Shown piece by piece: positions 11,595 to 25,106 of a stretch of 64,000 nucleotides of DNA. Numbering within the stretch: position 1 is the stretch's first letter; each line of letters begins with the position of its first letter. The notes beneath the pieces were generated by a model. It was given only the letters and a program-made list of their open reading frames with translations, made no database searches and was not told where the DNA came from. Position numbers and translations under genes: made by a program. The DNA comes from Acholoe squamosa (lineage: Eukaryota > Annelida > Polychaeta > Phyllodocida > Polynoidae), in assembly GCA_949317995.1 (NCBI GenBank), contig OX439041.1:48159269-48223268 (forward strand). The letters are read 5' to 3'.

Positions 11595-12149
11595 TAAGAA
11601 GATGTCTGCACCTTGAAGAGACAAGAAAATAGGGAAGGGGATGCGCTGGGGGGCGGAGATGCAAAAAGAAAATGTAGTTCTTAAGTTTTCATGCCCACTG
11701 CTTTCTTAGAGAGTAGCAGGTATTTGTACTCGTCTCTATAGCAGTAAATGTGGAAGGAGTCTAGCCTCTTATCTGGTTGTTTTGCCAAAAACAATGTGAG
11801 TGACAGACAGGAGAGGAGCTGGTGGACTTGGCAGGCAATAGGTTACCTGTACCAGGGGCGCCATCCACCACGGGTAAACCTGCCTACTCATTTAGAAGAT
11901 CCCACTTAGAAGCTGCCTGATATATATTATAACCCAATGAAATGAGAAATATGACCAAGCTGATATCAGATTCCTGTAAAAATGGCAAAAAAATGTCCTG
12001 AGTGGCTACATCTAATGTCTGCAGCATGGGGAATTTGTCAGGTTTAATCTGTTGCACTGTAGACTAGCAGTTTGCCGTGGGCTAGTTTGAGCAGACTGAA
12101 TTCGGTGTTTTCTGGCACCTGTGCTACCATCGGCACCGGCGGGCGCCAT

Positions 12150-12745
12150 CCTCCTCCTGCCCTCCTCTAGCACAGCACCCCGTGTTGCTGCAGCCTCTTC
12201 CATAGGCAGTGCCCTGCTGCCCTCCCCTAGCACCACACCCTATTTTGCTGCCCTCCAGGGGCAATGCCCTGCTGCCCTCCCCTAGCACAGCACCCTGTGT
12301 TGCTGCAGCCTCCTCCAGGGGCAATGCCCTGCTGCCCTCCCCTAGCACAGCACCCTGTTTTGCTGCCCTCCAGGGGCAGTGCCCTGCTGCCCTCCACTAG
12401 CACGGCATCACGTGTTGCTGCCCTCCAGGGGCAGTGTCCTGCTATATACCCTGCTGTCCTCCCCTAGCACGGCATCCCGTGTTGCTCCAGCCTCCTCCAG
12501 GGGCAGTGCCCTGCTGTATACCCTGCTGTCCTCCCCTAGCACGGCATCCCGTGTTGCTCCAGCCTCCTCCAGGGGCAGTACCCTGCTGTATACCCTGCTG
12601 TCCTCCCCTAGCACGGCATCCCGTGTTGCTCCAGCCTCCTCCAGGGGTAGTGCCCTGCTGTATACCCTGCTCCCCCCCCCCCCCAGATATCGCGCTAGCA
12701 CTGCACCCTGTGTTGTTGCAGCCTCCTTCAGGGGCAATGCCCTGC
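12150..12745. repeat. Compound GC-rich minisatellite
   Basis: Units of about 61 and 75 bp contain cctcccctagcac and cctccaggggcagtgcc. The later, longer units insert ctgtataccctgctg. Overlapping ORFs on both strands (for example 12379-12828 and 12408-12809) follow from unit lengths divisible by 3 and are not considered genes. Confidence 0.92.
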
Positions 12746-14123
12746 TGGCCGACCTCAGCTGTTCATACCACGCCAACCAACTTCTCCGGCGACCTAGTTT
12801 GGTGGGCAAACTAAGCCTTCTCCCCTAGGTTACCATTTTGTTACCAAGTGTTATCAGTAGAACTCGCTGGTAACAAGCTCCAGCAATGGCCATGCCCATG
12901 GGACAACCTGCTACCTCGGAATATATATGGTATATCAGGGTATGGAGATTGGAGTGTGTGGGCATTAAACTAGGGATTGCACAGCATTCAGGTGATCTCT
13001 TTTTGAAGACTGATGAGACAAACCCTTGAAACATAACGTGGTGGTGTAGGGGTCAATTAGCTCATTGCTGAGACTGGACAGGACTGGCTTCTTACTTTGG
13101 GTGGCTCCTTTTGGCTCCTTTGATGGTCCAGGTGTTCATCCACCACCTACTCCTCCCTCTGAGCTAATCTTAACTACTCACTTGACCTCTGACCTGCTCA
13201 CATCTCACCTTTGACCTCACAGCTGATAACCAGCGGGTACGTCAGGCTACTTCACTGCTTCAAGGACATCCATATCACCTTGTTTTTATATACAGGGCCG
13301 GGAAATGTGGAACGAACCAAAATGATTAAAAAAATCTTGGGTAAACATCATCTTTTAAATGGACAGAAAAATATCCAAGCAAATAGCGCCTTACGTATTA
13401 AAGTAAGGCTATATTTCTTCATATTTCAGGGGCACATCCGATAGAGAAAGACCCTGATAATCCGGATGTCGTAATATCCAAATGCTTATGTAGCCCTATA
13501 TCCCAAGGCATAGTGTTATGTAGGCTTAATATGTGGAATTGCTGAAATTATTCTAAATATTCCTCTCTGCTTTGAAACTCATATCTTCCACCCCGTGTAT
13601 GCCCATCTGTGGGTTTAAAAGAACTGAGCTAGCAGCAGGAACAAGGATTCTGACCCCTGAGACCTGCCCCCCGCGTCACGTGATGGCCGCCGCAGAGGAT
13701 CTCGGGACGGGTCGTACTAAGGTGGCCTAGTGCACCCAGGTTGGCGTGCCCTTCACCTCAGCAGGCATCCTCTTCTGTCTAACTCTGCTAGATGCTGTCA
13801 ATGCTACTTGTCTTGTCTTCATATGACAAAGCTTTCCATTCCCCATGCTTGCCTTACCCACCCTTGTTTACTGCCTCCAAGACCAAGTCCCTTCCTTCTT
13901 TTCCATACCTCTCACCACTCAGCCTCACCATTCCTCGCTCGTTTCTAAACTCACTAGTATTTCCTTTCAGTTTCACATTGTCCAGTGGAATATAAGAAAT
14001 AGCAATACGAAAACCAAAACAGTTTTGACTGATAACATCATTCTTGCGTGCTGGCCGCTCATTTCGACCCGATATTCAAAGTATGATCCCTCTCTCTAGC
14101 TATAAAGTCTTGAACGTAGGCTA

Positions 14124-14720
14124 GGCCAAAAAAAAAAAAAAAGGTTTGTTTCCAGTTACCCGACTGACCCTAGCAAAACAGGGCAGATTCTTTTTTTCTT
14201 TTTTCTTTTGGACAGGGCCATTGTACAACACCAATAGAGGCACAGAAATGGCAGACCACTTTTTATTTGGCTTAGGCCATGTAATCATGTTTGTATAATA
14301 AAAACAAACAAATATGAAACAGGACGGAGGTGGAGGGGGGGGGCTGTACGCGGAAATCTTTTATGCTCCACTCTTAAATGTAGTAGCACAACATTTTTTT
14401 CACACCCCCAGGAGGAGTCCAAAATTTGTTTTGCCCCCCCCCCCTCAAACCCACCCCACCCTGTTGATAAATAACTACCATACCACTCCCTCATGTATTG
14501 ACAGACTATTGTGGCCACATATCCTCTCAGATTCACATTGAAATTATGTTTCTTTTGATATACAAACATGCCTATATTGGATAAGATAAGAGGAAGACTC
14601 CTCTCCCAGCCCCCCCCCCCCCGAAAAAAAAAATAAATAAAAAAATCAAAAAAGAAAATCCGACCTACCGACCCTAGCATTGCAGCTCATGTAACTGGAA
14701 ACACACCTTTTTTTTTGGCC
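14124..14720. mobile_element. 597-bp PIF/Harbinger-like MITE
   Basis: Terminal inverted repeats begin GGCCAAAAAAAAA and continue into gtttccagttac on both ends. A 3-bp duplication CTA flanks it (14121-14123 and 14721-14723). A second motif, accgaccctagc, follows each TIR. The interior is low-complexity (C and A runs). No transposase. The 3-bp target duplication and GG start fit Harbinger; the superfamily is inferred. Confidence 0.75.
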
Positions 14721-14724
14721 CTAG

Positions 14725-17700
14725 CTGTACTGCCCCCCCCCCCCCCCAACCATCACCACCCAACTATGTTTCTGCCTGGATAGTACTGTACATGTAGTAA
14801 TCAGGGCCTCAGTACAACAACGTGTGTCTTTCATGGTAGACTATGTGAGGTATATATCAAAATTTATCACCAAACCCAATAGGCCTATATCAGCCTATGA
14901 GCTAGCATGTGAGTAATGTTAGTACATTTGCTGTAAGAATAATATATACTATAGCAGTGCCATGGCTGTAGATATCTCAGTGTGTTGGCAGTGTTAGGGC
15001 TATAGGTTTCATCTGATTGTACCACCGTGTAGCGCCATCGCTACACACTTTAGATATTATTGGGATAGTACCTGCATGTTGTTGCTGTAATAGGCTTCTT
15101 GCAGAGCATATGGGAATCTTATATTGGAAAAAGATTTATCTGAGACTGGTGGATGGATTAAGGCACTTGAAAAGGGCCAACATTGAGAGGTCAATATTTT
15201 TAAATAACCATATAAAGGTATAAGTTGTTTTTAGCAAAAGATATGGGTTTTATGGAAGCTACATGAGATTAGAAAGATAGGTGATTCACCTCATCCTGTA
15301 TCCTCTGCTAAAATAGCGGCCACGAAACATGCACCAGTTGCCAGCAGACGGAAGAGTAGTCCCCAGTCATCAACTTTTACCGCCCATTTTACACTGTCCT
15401 CTACACTGAAGTGTGCCACTTTGCTTATATATCACAGGGAGAAGCTGCATGAACTATTTCTACCTGTACAGGGATGGGAGATGAGCAATGCGGAGCACTT
15501 TCGTCATGTTTTTATTAGATTTCAACTCGACATGGACGTCTTTCCGTCTTGTCAGCGATTTGTTTTATCCATATGTTTCTAGGTGGGTGGGGGGGGGGGG
15601 GTCATGTACCATAATAAATGAACCACTATATTAAATACCACAACGGAATATGAAGCCGAATATGAAGTTATTTCATAGACTGACACATTGCATTTGATTT
15701 TCTTGACAGATGCTACCTTTATCTCTTACAAGGGGCAATCGTACAGTATATAATATTATAAGATGATCCTAGCTCCCTGTTTCTAACTGTCATGCGGGAC
15801 TACTCTTGTGTTGCTCTGTGACCTCACATCACTAAACCTTGAAGGCTCTAAACCTGCATGCCCATCGACCCCCTACCCAGTCCCATTACGATAGGCATGT
15901 ACCACGTATACGTACACACACCTAAGACTAAACTGGCTCCAGTCCCCCAAACTTTCCACCAGAAGTGTTAATTTTTTCCCCTCTTTCATTAAAATCAATA
16001 GGCTTGAGCAAGTTTAATCCCAGGCTTCAAACCTTAGTCTCCACAGGCACCACGCTAGTCCCGCTATTCCTTTATACACAGACTGTGTGTTGGGATGTAT
16101 AGACCGTAGAATATGGATAGATAGGTGTTTTATCTTTTTTTGCAGGTTACTCTTTTTCTTGGGACCCTATCTATTCTATTTCACAGTAAGTAGAGGAAGA
16201 TTAGATCAAAGGTTTCCAGTCCTGAATGGATGATATTTTTCAGTGAGATAGCAGGATCATTGATAATCGACAATGTATGTTGGGAGATTCCATGGAATTT
16301 TGTGACGATATTAGTTTCTGATTAGCTGAATAATCTAATGTATAAACTTCGCAAAATAATATCATCTAGGGACATCTATCCTCATTCTATACTTAGTTCT
16401 AAAGGGAGAAATATGCTAAGTTATCATATTTTGACTATGGTCAAATAATGCATCAAAACTACAAAATGCTGCAATATGAATCAAAACATGGACCGTCAAA
16501 TATACAGCCTATGATGTATAGTCCGTCCAACACTATATGGCACACACACTGTAAGAAATAAAGTCCATTCATTACTAAATAACAGCAGGATTCTACAGTG
16601 TGCGGATATTTAAGTGCCAACATAGTGGTTTCAAAAATAGATTTTGCTAGGCATTAAATTCCCTTACACATACCTGTAAAGATGGTAAGATTTCTTTTTT
16701 AAATATCAGGTTGAGCCAGGCCGTTCATCCAGCAAAACCTATGGTCATCATCTCAGGTACATAATACATACGGTGCGAGTGTTTTGTGGAGAAGGGGGGC
16801 AATGACAAGGAGAGGACACTGTCTTTCACTATGGCTATCAATGTAATTGGGCCAATTATATCATGCACAGGGGCCCTCACAAAAAGGTTGTCATAAATGA
16901 CAACCTACAAGTGGCGGTGACACTTTTGTAATCCGGTCCCAAGGTGACATTGGTATATGGACACGGGGTAGATTGATTCCTTATCGCTCATCATAACAGG
17001 GGGTTGTTGTTAGGGAAGTCCCCAAGGACACTGGTACACCGTGTAATGATCGTACCTACGTGGTGTATATCAACCTGGCAAGTTTTATGTGATTATAGAT
17101 TCTCACTCCTACTTCAGCGAGTGTTCAGGACTGTACCATGAAACGAAATGAACACGGAGATTGTCATAAGAAGGTCACTTGCTTTTGGACATGATGATAG
17201 ACTAACCACGTCTATAAAAGTCAATACTGAGATGACATGATTGCTGTAGATAGCAATGTTCATAAGCTAAAAAGGTGCCATAAAAAGGATCACTGTCTAG
17301 ATCTATATCACTGTGCAGATGACCTTTTTTGTTGTGCTATTGGTATGACCATTTAGTTTAAATGGAAGTAAACAAAACTCCCAGGATAAAATTGTCTTTT
17401 AATATAGTCAGCCCATGACCTCTTCTTGTTGTTTGCTTCTTCAACATGGAGAAAGCCCAACTACCGTGAGAGCACGCATGTCCATACTGTTACATGACAT
17501 GGGGACCCCTAGACTATACAAGCTTTGGGTGAGCTGCTCCGTACCCTATTTATAACCATGTAATTAACGAACTGCTCACAGCCACCACGGTAAGGCAAGC
17601 AGTAATTACAGCAGTGTGGGTCTGTGTTAGTTGTGTTTCAATCTACTAGGAGTAGACTATGACTAAGGTCTGTATTGGTGTACCTGGGGGGTGATTTCTT

Positions 17701-18735
17701 AGAGGCTACTGGGAATCATTGATATCATTGATCATCGAATAAGTTTTTAAAAAAATGGAAATTTTATATATAAGAGGTAGAGTTACTTAATGAATTTGTA
17801 GTGCCATTAAAGGAGGAGATGTAGGGGTCTTGCAGTAAAAGGTATTTCAGTACCAACTATTGTAAATTTTGAGTAATTGTCTATATTCTACAGAGTCAGT
17901 TTGTTGGCAGCCATAAGACGCTTTTTGCCTGCAATGGTGAAGGTATATAATATTGATCCATGTATCAACTTTCCAGCCTTTTTTAGCAATGTGGTGCGAA
18001 TGTGGCAGTTTTGGCGAATAGTGGCTTGGTGGTGCCAATAACCTGGGTGAGGGAGTGCTGATGTCAGACCACAAGCTAGACTTGCTGAAGGCTATTGATT
18101 TATTTCTTTTTGAGTTATGAGCAATGCACATTGCTGCCCTATATTCTTTTAAACTGACGATTTTCCCCCATACATTTGCTATATAAAATTGGCGGGCTTA
18201 GGCAGAACATAGACCCGACCGACGCAGTGGAGTCAGCCATTATAGTTACCCCTGCAGCGGACTTTATCATTAAAACCAAATTTCATATATAGAGTCAAAA
18301 GAAAAGTTGACACATGTAGTTGGCTCAGGGCTCCCTGAGCCTATAGAACCGGGTTTCAATGCAGTTTTAAGATATTCAGTCTTGGTGGGAAAAGGAAGGA
18401 ACTTTCATTGAAATACTATTATAATCAATAATTTCAATGTAAAAGTATTTACAATATAGGTCTCCTCCATGTTCTGTCGTTAATTCCAGGAATTTACTTG
18501 AATAAATACCTTATAGGGTTCCTCAAAGATTGAGGCACTGTTTGGTGCTAAAATGCCTCCCAAAGGCTCCAGTGTTAAGAAAATCGTATGTCCACTTCAG
18601 ATTCCATAGGCTGTAATGCTTTATCTCCCCTTGAGACAACATTTTCATCACGCTTCTGGGAATTTGCATATCTCTTGTGGACAAAGCTTTTGTGTTGATA
18701 AGCATATTGCGCATGCTAATACACATATTGCACAT
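14725..18735. other. Long stretch without a supported gene
   Basis: Only homopolymer runs (C near 14733, G near 15586) and unique AT-rich sequence are seen. A 48-codon open segment at 15438-15582 (+) follows a reasonable acceptor but ends in TAG; it is not called. Confidence 0.45.
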
Positions 18736-18918
18736 GATAGACTCCAAGCCATAGTGGTTACTTCTTCAGGTCCTGACTGATGTAACACACTGCACATGGT
18801 AGACTCCAGCCATAGTGGTTACTTCTTCAGGTCCTGACTGATGTAACACACTGCACATGGTAGACTCCAGCCATAGTGGTTACTTCTTCAGGTCCTCATT
18901 GATGTAACATACTGCACA
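18736..18918. repeat. About 61-bp triplication
   Basis: Three consecutive units containing tagactccagccatagtgg and acttcttcaggtcctga, differing at a few positions. Confidence 0.85.
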
Positions 18919-19448
18919 TAATGACAGATTTATGCTGTCATGTTTATAACAAACAAACAAAAATCGTTATGCAGGCCCTGAGCCTGCTGTGACAGCGTCA
19001 CACTGAGAATTTTTGTCCAGATTCTTCATGAAGGGCCAACAGCACGTTGTACAATTCAGACTAAGTGTATTGCAAGATGTGAGGCTACATGTGTATTACA
19101 AATCTCCAGCAGCAGTATGCACTTTTCAAACACATGCACTACGGTGAAGAGAGACTTCCAGAGGCTGTCAGTAGGGTTCCCGTGTAACTTCAGACTACTG
19201 GGTACTTGGGCTGCAGAAAAAGTGCAAAAGGGGGGGGGGGGTGTTGCATTGAAATAGTGGATTTGTGAGATAAAAACATATTTCCAACCATTTCCGTAAA
19301 GATGAACTTTCCTTGAGATCTGGAAAAAAATGCTCCTCCTTGTAGAAATTCTTAAATTTGAGATGATTGCCAAATAGCTATACAACCTTTACATAAGCAT
19401 ACTATTGTCTTGACGGTTTGTAATGTTTCTCTCCTTTATATCTTCCAG

Positions 19449-19546
19449 ACACAACGCCATTTTTACGAACAGTACAGAAGACTCTGTCCGACCAGCTGTT
19501 AAAGTTACCAGAGAAGTACTCCGTCACTGCCCTTCTAGACACATGG
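19449..19546 (+). CDS. Candidate exon B2 of unknown host gene
   Basis: A 98-bp segment follows a long pyrimidine tract ending tatcttccag and precedes the donor gtaagg. The frame entered with two bases is open for 32 codons and exits in phase 0; it encodes an amphipathic helix-rich peptide (LRTVQKTLSDQLLKLPEKYS). Another frame is also open. The 42-bp minisatellite begins 26 bases into the presumed intron. The family is not recognised. It joins in phase to 21099-21149. Confidence 0.4.
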
Positions 19547-19572
19547 GTAAGGCATCTTTTCACACATACAGT

Positions 19573-19992
19573 TATAGTGAGGAAGTCAGTCCTCATCATC
19601 CAGGGTGTATGGATTATAGTGAGGAAGTCAGTCCTCATCATCCAGGGTGTATGGATTATAGTGAGGAAGTCAGTCCTCATCATCCAGGGTGTATGGATTA
19701 TAGTGAGGAAGTCAGTCCTCATCATCCAGGGTGTATGGATTATAGTGAGGAAGTCAGTCCTCATTGTCCAGGGTGTATGGAGTATAGTGAGGAAGTCAGT
19801 CCTCATCATCCAGGGTGTATGGATTATAGTGAGGAAGTCAGTCCTCATCATCCAGGCTGTATGGATTATAGTGAGGAAGTCAGTCCTCATCATCCAGGGT
19901 GTATGGATTATAGTGAGGAAGTCAGTCCTCATCATCCAGGGTGTATGGATTATAGTGAGGAAGTCAGTCCTCATCATCCAGGGTGTATGGAT
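19573..19992. repeat. 42-bp minisatellite, exactly 10 copies
   Basis: Ten 42-bp units (tatagtgaggaagtcag...) span 420 bp with very few differences. 42 is divisible by 3, so three frames stay open and produce 14-residue peptide repeats on both strands (ORFs up to 219 codons). The array starts just after a strong splice donor, so I interpret it as intronic, not as a repeat protein. Confidence 0.95.
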
Positions 19993-21098
19993 AATGGACA
20001 AACTGATTTTCCTAACGGTAATTCATGGGCATGGGTGAAGGGCCATAGAACTACGCAATGGCAGGACATGAACGTGAGTTAAGGGCCAAAACTAGTCAAT
20101 ACTAACCCATTGACATGGGTCAAGAGCCGCAGAACTATTCGACATTATGACATGTGCATGGGTGGAGAGACAAAGAAGTCAAGCTTAGTTGCTGGCCATT
20201 AAGAACACCTTAAATCTATATTTCCAGAGAGACTTAGGAAATATTCATTTTGTTATTCAGTAATCCCTCTAGCTCTACTAATAAAAGTGCTAATACACCT
20301 AAAGGTGGCGGTTGAGGTTTTAGTTGTTTTGTTGTTTTTTGTTGTTGTTTTTTTAAGTTACTACTGTCGTTCAGAATACTATGAATTCCTCTAAAGTTGG
20401 ACCAGAGTCAAACTATGGGTCGTTGGAGGCATACCTTCCAGTTTCCAAAGTCTCATTTAGAGATAAATGAACATAGTTCATAGTAAATTTCTCAGGTGAC
20501 CTCAGATCAAGGTACACTTGAATACTGAATACTAGTAAGAGATAGAATATGGGATCTAGAACCAATAAAACCTTTTAAAACAACTGCCGCCCCCATTCGT
20601 TAACACATCAGACATGTGTGGGCGTATTTTAAAACTAAGATATACCATCCAAGGCTGATAAAACTTGAGGAAGTTGAGTTGGCCGTTGTACAGAACTGGT
20701 TCAAAGACAGCAGTATGTCAGAGTTAACCAGGTGTATGGGGCACAGACGGCTGAGCTAACCTTTGTTAACTACTGAGGTCACTGTGCTTACTTACAACTC
20801 CCAACTACTGGAGGTACACTGGTGTCAAAATACACGTATGAGTTGCTCATTAAATAGCTCCTTGTGGCATACATATGTGGACTTATGGTGAAATACACAT
20901 CGTACATTACATCAATGTGGCAGCGGCATCACACAATGGGCACTATGGGCCCGGGGTTGAAATTGTTGTGAGAGATAGCAAGGAGCAGTTGGTTATATAA
21001 AGGCGTATTCCATAAATGTCCTTGAATAGGGGCGAAATTGCGAGTTGATATGGACTTTTCATCGATTTACTTCAATATATATATATTTTTTTTTTCAG

Positions 21099-21149
21099 GA
21101 AATGAGCGTCCGGCAGGCATGTGCACCTGTGTCCTCCACAACTAAATAA
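21099..21149 (+). CDS. Candidate terminal exon B3 with stop codon
   Basis: After a T-rich tract ending tttttttttcag, phase 0 reading from exon B2 gives 16 codons and TAA at 21147-21149. An AATAAA signal lies about 500 bp downstream, giving a plausible 3' UTR of about 510 bp. Too short to identify. Confidence 0.33.
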   Translation, partial: EMSVRQACAPVSSTTK

Positions 21150-21642
21150 GACGTCATTGACTCCAGCAGTATCTAAAACGTCAGACCGACGTCCCAGTCA
21201 CGTCATGAATCTGTGTGGCGGCAAACCCTATGGACTCATGGGACGTCACAATGGTCAAAGTACGGAACAAAACGGGACTGATTATGCAAATGCTAAAGCC
21301 ATGTTTACAGTATTACAGTTAGAAATGTCAAGTTAAAAATGCATTTTTACTTTTTTTTTGAGGGAAGATAGGGTAATCAGAAAGAGGGCTGGAGAAAGAA
21401 GTAAGGATTTAGATTTCACAGTGAGATTTTGCCTTGTATGGTTCTCAGTTATATATCTGGACATGTTCGTTGTGACTTCTTCCCATCTTATAGGGTTCAA
21501 ATTTTGCCACATATTTAACAGGACCATGCCAGAGGTTTTAATTTATATAATATATACATATATTTAAGAAAGAAGTGCTTATGATAATTAAGTCGATTGT
21601 GCGATACATATAGTATCTTTAGTCACGTTTGTTGTGTATGCA

Positions 21643-21648
21643 AATAAA
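21643..21648 (+). promoter_or_regulatory. AATAAA poly(A) signal
   Basis: A canonical hexamer in AT-rich sequence downstream of candidate exon B3. Hexamers of this kind are frequent by chance; position is the only support. Confidence 0.3.
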
Positions 21649-21664
21649 TTCTGTATCTATAATA

Positions 21665-23393
21665 TGGTTTAAAGTTTGTGCATGATAAGTTTTCGAGAAT
21701 CAATGAATATTGCCCGCAAAGCATTTGACATATGATATTGATATAATGTGACTCGGCGACATGCTTTATAATCAGCATTTAATAGTTCTACTCTAAATCT
21801 GTTTTCAATCCCTGTTCTATTATTAAAATTGAGTTTAAGTCACCTAAAATAACCAAGAGTAACATTTCATTGGCACTGCTTTACATAAAAATTTAAGTCA
21901 ATACAAAGGACTTGCTGACCCACATTATAACATTTATGCTCAGTGGTACAATTATATTGAAGCCATGATCAGTTCGATAGGTCTACATAGTTTGCTTCCA
22001 TGCATTTTTAGATCCCTTGACATATAATAAATTCAAGTTATGCTTTTGGATTTATCCATTTAGTTTATAAAATATGGAATCCACCGTGCAATGCACATTT
22101 CAACTTGAATACCCAGAGATATATCATAATCCAGAGTTATACAGACTATGACAGCTGAAAAGTATACCCAATGAAGTATATCTATGTTACTGTTTTCATA
22201 TCATTTCTAAATGACACGGGTTTGGAGAATGACAGTGGTGTTCAATAGTTTTGATTGTAAAGATTCAGATTTTGAATCTTGATTTTTTTTCTTCTTATTT
22301 TTGCAACTACATATTGGTTCTCGCCTTGTAGAATGCTGCGTTGTCCTACAAACAGAACCATAAAACTTGAAGTGGTTCACTTTGGATGCACGTCACCTTA
22401 AGATATCCCTGTGTTTTACACCACTGGTCATCTAACTGTAAAACAAGATTGTCAGTATGCAGGATGGGGATTTGGCGATGGCTTCTCGGATTTTAAAGAT
22501 GTCAATTTTATAACATGTAACCAGATTGGCCTATTTCGAAAACATCCCCAACTTTATGATTAATTTAGACGTCCTACTTAAACTGTTGTGTACGCCTGTT
22601 TGAAGAAAGGTGCCAAATAAATCCTCATTTTGGGGGATCAAAACCCTTAAAGAGTCCACGTGGGTAATATTCAACTCAGCACGATTGTCTAAAGGATTCT
22701 GTACGAAATGTGTCTCGTGTCAGTTGTCACTGAGTTCTTAGTTTTACACGAGTCCAGTTTTCAGTCTACAGTTAGTATACGTCTGTATCAGGGTAGTTTA
22801 TGTTTACTGAGTGTGTGTCAATACATGGGTGATATAAAATACAGCTAATATATGTGCATGTTTACAGGGTTTACGATATCAATATGACCCAAGGTGCTTT
22901 CTGTCAAAGTCTTGGTCACTTCACTTCCAATTAAATCTCATGGTTTGTATTACGTCAGAACCATATTTTAGTAGGCCCTATATCTAATAGTTGATACTTG
23001 ATATTTGTAACGGACCTTTAAGATCAATATAAATGATTCTTTTTATCAAAAAGTGTACCAGAAGATGTAATAGTGCTTATTGCTTCCATTTGGGGAAAAA
23101 GAGAATAGAAACTATACTGATTTGTTTATGTATAGGGGCTAATCAAAGTTTATTATTATGCAACTAGACAGGGAGTTGTTTTAATCTTCCTGCCACACAT
23201 TCTTCAGTCAAATGGGGATGTTATACAAGGGTATCAGTGATAGTTCTGGATAAGAAACATGTTTAAGACGCTGCCTGTGTGTTATATATGGTTACCTCTA
23301 TCCCCCATTATGTCCTGCCTCTATATTTTGTTAAAAGACCCCTTGTGGCAAAGTGGTGGTGGATTGAGGTAGTTCTATGCGTTTGTTTACTAG
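21665..23393. other. No recognised feature
   Basis: AT-rich unique sequence with no supported ORF, TIR or tandem repeat. Confidence 0.5.
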
Positions 23394-23704
23394 CATAACC
23401 CTGAGCACTGGCATGTTCTAGTTGGCATTGGTAAGAGTTACTGTTATGACGTCATCGGCTGCAGCAGCAGAGGTGCGCTGTTTGCCTCCCGCCAGCAGAT
23501 CCTTGCCATCCAGAAGGCAATTGTTATTTCAATGGGTGGTCTGCAGGTAGGGGCAGCCCCCCTGAACCTATTTTCGTCTGGATACATTTGGTTTGTATAT
23601 AGCTCTATGTGTAACATAGGTTTAGGTCTAGGTGCCCTAACAGCATCAACGAATGTCAAACTAGGACATGCTTCCAAAAAAAAACGAGCCCAAAAAGAAT
23701 TCTA
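23394..23704 (+). CDS. Candidate exon or coding remnant of unknown gene
   Basis: From an acceptor (gtttactag) a frame stays open for about 103 codons to TAA 23702-23704. A splice donor (ctgcag/gtaggg) at 23546 would close a tidy 153-bp, phase 0-0 exon of 51 codons. The peptide (for example HVLVGIGKSYCYDVIGCSSR, then RQQILAIQKAIVISMGGLQ) has protein-like composition but I cannot assign it. It lacks an early ATG. It could be a host exon or a decayed element ORF. Confidence 0.35.
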
Positions 23705-24134
23705 AACTGAACCGCTTTTAATACCCCAATAGACCGGGATATTTGTACTAGAGTGGAAGCCAATAGTTCCAGACATTCGTAGGGCATCATAGTGATAAAA
23801 GTGTAAAGATAAAATTGTAATTGCAATTACGAGAGGTCTCAATGATCACACTAGATGAATTCATCCTGCCTCTATCAGTGGTATCTATTTCGTATTTAAA
23901 AAAAAACACCAGAAATTGACGATCCCCAACACATCAACCCCAGCACATCATGACTTTTTAAAAGGGCTTGGTGTATTGGCACACTGAGTTGTTTATGCTG
24001 TTGCAATAATGTAAATATTATATAATAGATCTGAAATGGCATCGAAATGATTGGGGGGAAAATCAACAAAATTGCTTTCATGTGAAATTGCCTATATTAT
24101 TTAAAAAAAGTTTTAGACAGGCTCTCCTTAGATA

Positions 24135-24151
24135 ACACACACACACACACA
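24135..24151. repeat. (AC)n microsatellite
   Basis: A short perfect AC dinucleotide run. Confidence 0.85.
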
Positions 24152-25106
24152 TATGGTGACGGGGGCACTGACAGAGAAGGGAGCTGAACTTTGCCTCGGG
24201 TAGCTAAAAGTCCTTGCGTTTTAAATTTTGGGAACAGCACCACTAACAAAACGACGAAGTGGCTGTCTAAAGTTATGGGCCCATGATCAGATGGTGGACT
24301 CTCGACCAGTCACCACCCCTTAGGCCTAGTTCATATAGTCCAGAGTTGGTGCAGGCACCGGTGTTTTGCTGCTCCTGTCGGCTGTTCTTGTATGAACCCT
24401 ATATCCTGATGCGTACATTTTTATATTCCCTGGTCATGTTCCACCACTGCTTGTCACCACTGCATTGTAGCATTATGTTGATCCTTTGGGAACATATTAA
24501 ACGCTGCGTGACTTTAACTCCGGTTGTATTCATGCATCATGATGACCAATGGGCACGAGGCATTAAAGCACTATGCGGTTTTTAAAGGATTGAAGTGGTT
24601 TAACTGGGGCTATGCTGTTAGCAGTTATGTATCTTCTCCTTTTGTCTCATTCTGTGGATCTCCTCCGGTACGTGACTTGCTGTAAGAAGGTGCTGATGAC
24701 ACTGGTTCAGGTGATGATGTATTTGGTGTAGCACATCTAAGATGAGGATTTGTGTGGCATTTGTATCTAGTAAATAATGTGTTATCATGAGGTGGGTGAG
24801 AGACAAGCGGGATACCCATTTCTTGTATATGACAGATGAATAAAGAGAGATTGACAATAAACAAACTTACTTTTGTGTGATAGTATCCATATTATGCACG
24901 CCTGCAAACTCCTTAGTTTTTTTTTTCGAAGATCCATCTGATTCTGGGCCAATCTTGGGATTCGTCCAGATCCAATGAGATCTCATCTTATGAGGAGGGG
25001 TTTCTCTATAAGTTTGATATGTTCACACTTTGTGCTCTGGCTAAAACGCAGCACAACTGGGGGGGGGGGGGGGTAGAGGGGTGTTGGGTTGAAAAAAAGT
25101 CAATAA

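Noticed and set aside
12379-12828. 149-codon cysteine-rich ORF and its 133-codon antisense partner
   Set aside because: Both are products of a minisatellite with unit lengths divisible by 3.
13223-13330. Open segment after a tcacag acceptor, phase-compatible with exon B1
   Set aside because: No usable donor in frame and no poly(A) signal near its stop; competing frames are equally open.
15438-15582. 48-codon open exon with protein-like composition
   Set aside because: Ends in an in-frame TAG at the apparent donor; length and splice signals are within chance expectation.
19402-20082. Repeat protein of up to 219 residues on either strand (14-residue units)
   Set aside because: The unit is 42 bp, so any stop-free unit keeps several frames open on both strands; the array lies just after a strong splice donor.
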